Of a stretch of DNA of 64,000 nucleotides, positions 57,900 through 64,000 are shown one piece after another (the first letter of the stretch is position 1; every line of letters begins with the position of its first letter). The translations under genes and the position numbers were made by a program. Below the pieces are notes generated by a model. It ran no database searches. It saw only the letters and a list, made by a program, of their open reading frames with translations, and was not told the DNA's origin. Source of the DNA: Branchiostoma floridae (Eukaryota > Chordata > Leptocardii > Amphioxiformes > Branchiostomatidae); the NCBI RefSeq assembly GCF_000003815.2, contig NC_049980.1, positions 26,852,923 through 26,916,922 of the forward strand, written 5' to 3'.

Positions 57900-58508
57900 C
57901 AAAACAGCAGACGACCTGCTTTTAATAACGCCAAATTCCAATCAGCAGACGACCTGCTTTGGAAAACGCCCCCTTGCCTATCAGCAGATGACCTGCTTTC
58001 TATAACGCCCCCTTGCCCATAAGCAGACGACCTGCTTTCGATAACGCCCCCTTGCCCATCAGCAGACGACCTGCTTTCGATAACGCCCCCTTGCCCATCA
58101 GCAGACGACCTGCTTTGGAAAACGCCCCCCTTGCCAATCAACAGACGACCTGCTTTCAAATACGCCCCCCTTGCCCATCAGCAGACGACCTGCTTTCGAT
58201 AACGCCCCCTTGCCCATCAGCAGACGACCTGCTTTGGAAAACGCCCCCCTTGCCAATCAACAGACGACCTGCTTTCAAATACGCCCCCCTTGCCCATCAG
58301 CAGACGATCCCCGAACCCCTGCCTAACCTTGCCCGTCAGCAGACGACCTGCTTTCGATAACGCCCCCCTTGCCCATCAGCAGACGACCTGCTTTCGAATA
58401 CGCCCCCCTTGCCCATCAGCAGACGACCTGCTTTCGATAACGCCCCTCTTGCCCATCAGCAGACGACCTGCGTTCGAATACGCCCCCCTTGCCCATCAGC
58501 AGACGACC
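57900..58508. repeat. 39-bp minisatellite array, left block
   Basis: About 16 units of 39-40 bp, for example gcccccttgcccatcagc, then agacgacctgctttcgataa. The array runs into an N gap. Because 39 is divisible by three, frames stay open on both strands (13-residue period). One unit near 58310 is interrupted. Confidence 0.95.
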
Positions 58509-59289
58509 NNNNNNNNNNNNNNNNNNNNNNNNNNNNNNNNNNNNNNNNNNNNNNNNNNNNNNNNNNNNNNNNNNNNNNNNNNNNNNNNNNNNNNNNNNNN
58601 NNNNNNNNNNNNNNNNNNNNNNNNNNNNNNNNNNNNNNNNNNNNNNNNNNNNNNNNNNNNNNNNNNNNNNNNNNNNNNNNNNNNNNNNNNNNNNNNNNNN
58701 NNNNNNNNNNNNNNNNNNNNNNNNNNNNNNNNNNNNNNNNNNNNNNNNNNNNNNNNNNNNNNNNNNNNNNNNNNNNNNNNNNNNNNNNNNNNNNNNNNNN
58801 NNNNNNNNNNNNNNNNNNNNNNNNNNNNNNNNNNNNNNNNNNNNNNNNNNNNNNNNNNNNNNNNNNNNNNNNNNNNNNNNNNNNNNNNNNNNNNNNNNNN
58901 NNNNNNNNNNNNNNNNNNNNNNNNNNNNNNNNNNNNNNNNNNNNNNNNNNNNNNNNNNNNNNNNNNNNNNNNNNNNNNNNNNNNNNNNNNNNNNNNNNNN
59001 NNNNNNNNNNNNNNNNNNNNNNNNNNNNNNNNNNNNNNNNNNNNNNNNNNNNNNNNNNNNNNNNNNNNNNNNNNNNNNNNNNNNNNNNNNNNNNNNNNNN
59101 NNNNNNNNNNNNNNNNNNNNNNNNNNNNNNNNNNNNNNNNNNNNNNNNNNNNNNNNNNNNNNNNNNNNNNNNNNNNNNNNNNNNNNNNNNNNNNNNNNNN
59201 NNNNNNNNNNNNNNNNNNNNNNNNNNNNNNNNNNNNNNNNNNNNNNNNNNNNNNNNNNNNNNNNNNNNNNNNNNNNNNNNNNNNNNNNN
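58509..59289. other. Assembly gap (N)
   Basis: 781 N between the minisatellite and the LINE reverse transcriptase; the LINE 3' end is inside it. Confidence 1.
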
Positions 59290-61911
59290 ACTAAGGCCAG
59301 CAAGGAGCTTCTTTACCATCCTTTCTGTGTGTGCTGACCAGTTTAGAGAGGAGTCCATGGTGACACCTAGGTAAGTATACACTTTTACCTGCTCAAATGA
59401 GTTAAACCCATCAGTTACAGTGACAGTGTTTCCTGCGTGACGCAGTTTCTGAGGTGATCCAAATAACATGGCTTTAGTTTTGTCAGGGTGAAGTGATAGT
59501 CTATTTACAATAAACCAGTTAGCTACCAGTTTCATGTCCTCTGACACAGTTTCCTCACATTCCTTAGACAGGCTAGCCGAGCAATAAAGCACAGTGTCGT
59601 CTGCGTACATATGGATTTTACACTTACGCACAACCTGTGGTAGATCATTCACATATAAGCTGAATAACAAAGGACCTAACACGCTCCCTTGCGGGACACC
59701 ACACGTGACACGTTTTTGCGTAGACTGCTGGTTCTGAATATCTACGTGCTGGAAACGGTCTGTGAGGTAAGATCTGAACCAATTTATCGCCCCGTTGTCA
59801 AAACCCATCTTCTGAAGTTTACCAAGGAGGATTTGGTGGTTGACAGTGTCGAACGCTTTCCTTAGGTCAAGGAACAGCGCGACAGTTACCTTCTTGTTGT
59901 TTTGTGCTGACTGGATGTCCTCCACCACCTTTTGCACTGCTGTACCTGTGCTGTGGTGTTTTCTGAAACCACTTTGGTGGGCCGTGAGCTGGCCAGTACT
60001 GTTCACAAAGTGTGAGACCTGGTTATGAACCATTTTCTCCATCACTTTGGAGGCCACATTTAGGACAGAGACAGGACGGTAGTTGGAAACACTGTCTTTG
60101 TTCCCTGATTTGTATATGGGCGATAATTTAGCCAGTTTCCAGTCGTCGGGAACTTCACCTGATGTTATAGACAGGTTACAGATGTGTGCTAACGGTTTGA
60201 CAATTATANNNNNNNNNNNNNNNNNNNNNNNNNNNNNNNNNNNNNNNNNNNNNNNNNNNNNNNNNNNNNNNNNNNNNNNNNNNNNNNNNNNNNNNNNNNN
60301 NNNNNNNNNNNNNNNNNNNNNNNNNNNNNNNNNNNNNNNNNNNNNNNNNNNNNNNNNNNNNNNNNNNNNNNNNNNNNNNNNNNNNNNNNNNNNNNNNNNN
60401 NNNNNNNNNNNNNNNNNNNNNNNNNNNNNNNNNNNNNNNNNNNNNNNNNNNNNNNNNNNNNNNNNNNNNNNNNNNNNNNNNNNNNNNNNNNNNNNNNNNN
60501 NNNNNNNNNNNNNNNNNNNNNNNNNNNNNNNNNNNNNNNNNNNNNNNNNNNNNNNNNNNNNNNNNNNNNNNNNNNNNNNNNNNNNNNNNNNNNNNNNNNN
60601 NNNNNNNNNNNNNNNNNNNNNNNNNNNNNNNNNNNNNNNNNNNNNNNNNNNNNNNNNNNNNNNNNNNNNNNNNNNNNNNNNNNNNNNNNNNNNNNNNNNN
60701 NNNNNNNNNNNNNNNNNNNNNNNNNNNNNNNNNNNNNNNNNNNNNNNNNNNNNNNNNNNNNNNNNNNNNNNNNNNNNNNNNNNNNNNNNNNNNNNNNNNN
60801 NNNNNNNNNNNNNNNNNNNNNNNNNNNNNNNNNNNNNNNNNNNNNNNNNNNNNNNNNNNNNNNNNNNNNNNNNNNNNNNNNNNNNNNNNNNNNNNNNNNN
60901 NNNNNNNNNNNNNNNNNNNNNNNNNNNNNNNNNNNNNNNNNNNNNNNNNNNNNNNNNNNNNNNNNNNNNNNNNNNNNNNNNNNNNNNNNNNNNACCCCAG
61001 GCCACACTCAGACTCGACCTGTGCCGATCCGGATTAGAGACAAATATGTTGTCGATGCACGTGGCGGACGCCTCTGTTATACGTGTTGGTTGCGTTATGA
61101 GGGGGACCAGTTGATACAGGCTCATAAGAAATTCCAAAGGTGTTGTTGCTGGTGATGGTTTACTTAGATCCACGTTGAAATCCCCCATGATCATAACATC
61201 GGCATTCCCTTTTTCAGCTGTTGCACTGAGCTCATGCACAAATGATTCAGCTGCGTTCCTCCACGCACAACCAGAGTTAGGTGGACGGTAAATGCACGCG
61301 AGTAATGTCTTTCGTGCCTTTTCTGGTTTAACCTCCACACAGCACACTTCTAGGTCAGTATGCTCGAGATCAGGACGGCGCTCTGAGGGGATAGTCCGTT
61401 TAACATAGACGCCTGTCCCTCCCCCGTGTCTGTCTCTGTCTCTCCTGTAAAGGGTATACCCACTGACTTCCAGTAAGGAGCTGGGGATGTTCTCTGACAG
61501 TCTTGTTTCATTCAGACCCAACACATGTATTCTTGAACCCCCCAGAAGTAAGTGCTGTATTTCTTCAAGGTATTTCGTGAGCGAAACCACATTGTAAAAA
61601 GCGTAGACCACGCCCTTTCTCCAGGTGTGCAGACCCTCCGGACCCGGGTTAATCTCTACATCTCCACACACGGCAAGTGCACAGTTCAGGGAACAGTTTA
61701 CAAGTGCGTAGTTAACTTGCATTGTATACATATTGTGCCCAGTTGTTGGGATTGGACAGGAAGGCCATATCTGTCTATGTGATGTAATCACTTCATCCCC
61801 AATTGAATTCACAGGTTTTATGGCTTTTCCATCATTACATACAAGTAAAGTTAACACAACCCAGACTGCCCACCTGTTTGCGAAACTGCTTGATATGGCA
61901 CTGCTTATCAT
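59290..61911 (-). CDS. Non-LTR retrotransposon protein with 2A-like motif, APE endonuclease and RT (partial, gapped)
   Basis: The frame starts at 61911. Residues 1-30 include a hydrophobic stretch (WAVWVVLTLLV) like a signal peptide. Residues 83-91 read GDVEINPGP, matching the 2A consensus D-x-E-x-N-P-G-P. From 92 an AP-like endonuclease follows: LGLNETRL (metal-binding Glu), IYRPPNSG, MGDFNVDL, and IDNIFVSN just before a gap. After the gap comes reverse transcriptase: W..A...PIYKSG, NYRPVSVL, SGFRKHHSTGTA, LDLRKAFDTV, GVPQGSVLGPLLF, and the catalytic YADDT at about 59593-59607, then HPDKTKAM and YLGVTMD. This is the CR1/L2-like group. It copies its RNA at a nicked target. Both visible parts are open in the same frame, so the copy may be intact; its C-terminus is in a gap. 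Confidence 0.88.
60209..60993. other. Assembly gap (N) inside the LINE
   Basis: 785 N between the endonuclease and RT parts. The length suits the linker expected there. Confidence 1.
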
Positions 61912-62675
61912 GGTGTCGTGGTGTACGGACTTGCGCCTAATACCCTATGTAACTATTGTGACTTGAATAAATAACATTTACATTTACATATCAATAAACA
62001 GCTAGGAATCTTACCCCAAGGCTGAGATTACCACTTCTACTTATTTGCATATGAATGCTCCGATAAAAATTCCACTACGTTAACTTCAGGTTTACCTATA
62101 TTCCTAGGTCTAAAAGACAAATTCACACTCTGATAATAAAATACACAATTAGAACAGACATACAGTGCTTGAAGTACACCAGCAAGCCACAATATTGCAC
62201 GAGTTTAGGGAGGCTACAATGTGTCTCGAAACGTATACAATCTGTGATCTAAAAGGGTCAGTAGCACAAAAAAACAGCACTAAGACTTATACTGAAGCAC
62301 AAGTCAAAATTGCGTTTTTACATACAATTTATCTATCCCTATGATGCACAAAATTGGTATAGAGTAATCCCTACATGATACCTAGTTTTCTCTAACAATC
62401 GGAGTGATAAGATTGGGAGGCCTGAGGTCTACGGGGTGCCGTGCCCTCCCCACTTCAGAGAACAGTGAGGGACTGATCTGATATAGTACAGTTAAAAGTT
62501 TCAAAATCACAGAAATAATCAACAAAACAGGAAGCTTAATATGTAGTTTAACACTACATGTGAATTTAGGAAAAAATTATGCCTGTATACTGTGAGATTA
62601 CGATGGATAGAGAAGATGGTGTTAGGAAGAAAAATTATGGCTACCTGGCACCTCGGTGACCTCTGAACTGAACGA
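61912..62675 (-). other. LINE 5' flank, possibly its 5' UTR
   Basis: AT-rich sequence with tacatttacat runs near 61975 lies between the LINE start codon and the second minisatellite block. No gene is seen. Where the element begins is not visible. Confidence 0.4.
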
Positions 62676-63062
62676 ATACGCCCCTCTTGCCCATCAGCAG
62701 ACGACCTGCTTTGGAAAACGCCCCCCTTGCCATCAGCAGACGACCTGCTTTCGAATACGCCCCTCTTGCCCATCAGCAGACGACCTGCTTTCGAATACGC
62801 CCCCCCTTGTCCACCAGCAGACGACCTGCTTTCAAATACACTGCTTTCAAATACACTCCCTTCGCTCATGGTTTACAAAACATCAGATGACTTGCTTTTG
62901 AATACACCCCCTTGCCATTTACTTACAAACAGCAGACAATCCATTTTTGAATACGCACCCCCTTGCCCTTCAGCAGACAACCTGCTTTTGAATACAACTC
63001 CATTGACAATCATTTACAAAACAGCAGACGACCTGCTGTCGAATATGCCCCCCTTCCCTATA
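62676..63062. repeat. 39-bp minisatellite array, right block
   Basis: About eight units of the same repeat as 57900-58508 (cagcagacgacctgctttcg, aatacgcccc). Identity falls after 62840, and one short unit is duplicated at about 62832-62855. It is truncated by an N gap. Confidence 0.95.
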
Positions 63063-63246
63063 NNNNNNNNNNNNNNNNNNNNNNNNNNNNNNNNNNNNNN
63101 NNNNNNNNNNNNNNNNNNNNNNNNNNNNNNNNNNNNNNNNNNNNNNNNNNNNNNNNNNNNNNNNNNNNNNNNNNNNNNNNNNNNNNNNNNNNNNNNNNNN
63201 NNNNNNNNNNNNNNNNNNNNNNNNNNNNNNNNNNNNNNNNNNNNNN
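63063..63246. other. Assembly gap (N)
   Basis: 184 N between two different tandem arrays. Confidence 1.
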
Positions 63247-63275
63247 GGTCCTTACACACTCCCGCAGAGCATGTT

Positions 63276-63770
63276 ATCCAGCCTTCCGCGGAACCCCATC
63301 GCGCTGGATAAAGTCACAAAAAGTAAAAAAAGAACATTCACAACTTCTCGGATCGTCCAAACCTTCCGTGGAATCCCTTCGCGCCAGTTAATGTCACAGC
63401 ATTGTCAAGAAAGAACGTACGTGACTTGTCGGATCATCCAGCTTTCTGCGGAACCCCTTCGCGCTGGATGTCATCACATTGTATCACGAGAGAAACGTAC
63501 ACAAATTTTCGGATTGTCCAGCTTTCCGCGGAAACCCTTCGCGTTGGGTAAAGTCACACCAAGCTAAAATACAACTACACACTTTCCGAATCATTCAGCT
63601 TTCTGCGGAACCCCGTCGCACTGAATGATAATCCCATACTAAAAAGAAAATACCAGCTTTCCGCGGTGTCTCGTCGTGCTATTCACCAAGGCGTCAGACT
63701 AAACGAAACAAAACAGGGTTACTCGATTATTACTGAACAAACCAGCGTCCCGTGGTACCCCATCACACTG
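63276..63770. repeat. About 80-bp tandem array with a hairpin in each unit
   Basis: Units begin near 63276, 63354, 63434, 63515 and 63593, with weaker ones to about 63770. Each carries atccagctttccgcgg then aaccccttcgcgctggat, whose ends pair (ATCCAGC with GCTGGAT). In the unit at 63593 the stem is ATTCAG with CTGAAT. Confidence 0.8.
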
Positions 63771-64000
63771 GAGAACGATATCTCAAAAGTAACAAGAAAA
63801 AAGGAGGGGGGAGAACCTGCTGAAAAGAGAACAACCGAAAATGACTCACAGTCCAATTTCCTTGAGCTGGGGCTGGGCGGTGTCGCGGACTGGAGTGCTA
63901 GCCGACCATGATCCTCCTGCTGCTGTCCCTTGTAGCATTGCGCCATAAAGCCGCCTCTTCGGGTTCCCTGGTATCTTAAAATATTTTTATTAAAATATCT
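63771..64000. other. Window end, nothing certain
   Basis: A minus-strand frame (63719-63946) contains no motif I can name. Confidence 0.35.

Noticed and set aside
57806-58360. Apparent repetitive protein on both strands
   Set aside because: It arises because the 39-bp satellite unit is a multiple of three; there is no start context, splice signal or non-repeat part.
58456-61911. Single 1151-codon frame
   Set aside because: It runs through two N gaps and ends in the minisatellite; only 59290-60208 and 60994-61911 are supported as coding.
57900-63062. Possible CRISPR-like array
   Set aside because: Units are contiguous with no unique spacers, and the surrounding genes are animal.

Overview
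The window is animal nuclear DNA. It contains spliced genes with GT-AG introns, class A GPCR, SLC5-type and MARVEL-type proteins, an APE-type LINE, a tRNA-derived SINE, many MITEs and microsatellites. The domain content and repeat types best fit a cephalochordate (amphioxus, Branchiostoma); that species call is inference. Six runs of N (10381-10554, 12566-12665, 46544-46643, 58509-59289, 60209-60993, 63063-63246) show it is a draft assembly.

Layout. 1-4612 is a large inverted repeat: arms of about 1.4 kb, a 1.8 kb loop holding a MITE, and a G-quadruplex motif near the centre. It lies just downstream of the first coding exon of an SLC5 (sodium/solute symporter) gene on the minus strand (4981-5130); the rest of that gene is not visible. 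5214-15741 and 18604-27124 are a direct tandem duplication. Each copy carries a minus-strand gene for a four-TM MARVEL-domain protein of about 170 aa. Each gene has four tandem, phase 0-0 alternative exons for transmembrane segment 3, and three of them are followed by an inverted, decayed copy of an exon of the same kind. 15742-18603 is the spacer between the copies.

27125-45055 is gene-poor. It contains MITEs, a GATA microsatellite, a decayed tandem array, two dead LINE 3' fragments and an interlocked inverted repeat at 41132-41242. 45056-50503 on the plus strand is a complete two-exon GPCR gene whose sequence closely resembles prokineticin receptors (432 aa); the intron splits the DRY arginine codon.

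50504-57900 is intergenic, with simple repeats, a PIF/Harbinger-like MITE, a SINE and a palindromic 37-bp minisatellite. 57900-63062 contains two arrays of one 39-bp minisatellite on either side of a minus-strand non-LTR retrotransposon whose visible parts are open. Its ORF has a 2A-like motif between a signal-peptide-like leader and the endonuclease. The window ends in a roughly 80-bp repeat array with hairpins in which one stem shows paired changes.

The most notable biology is the pair of MARVEL genes with duplicated TM3 exons and inverted exon relics. That arrangement suggests mutually exclusive splicing helped by RNA structure, and the two paralogues already differ at the relevant sites. 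The 2A-bearing LINE and the PROKR-like receptor come next.
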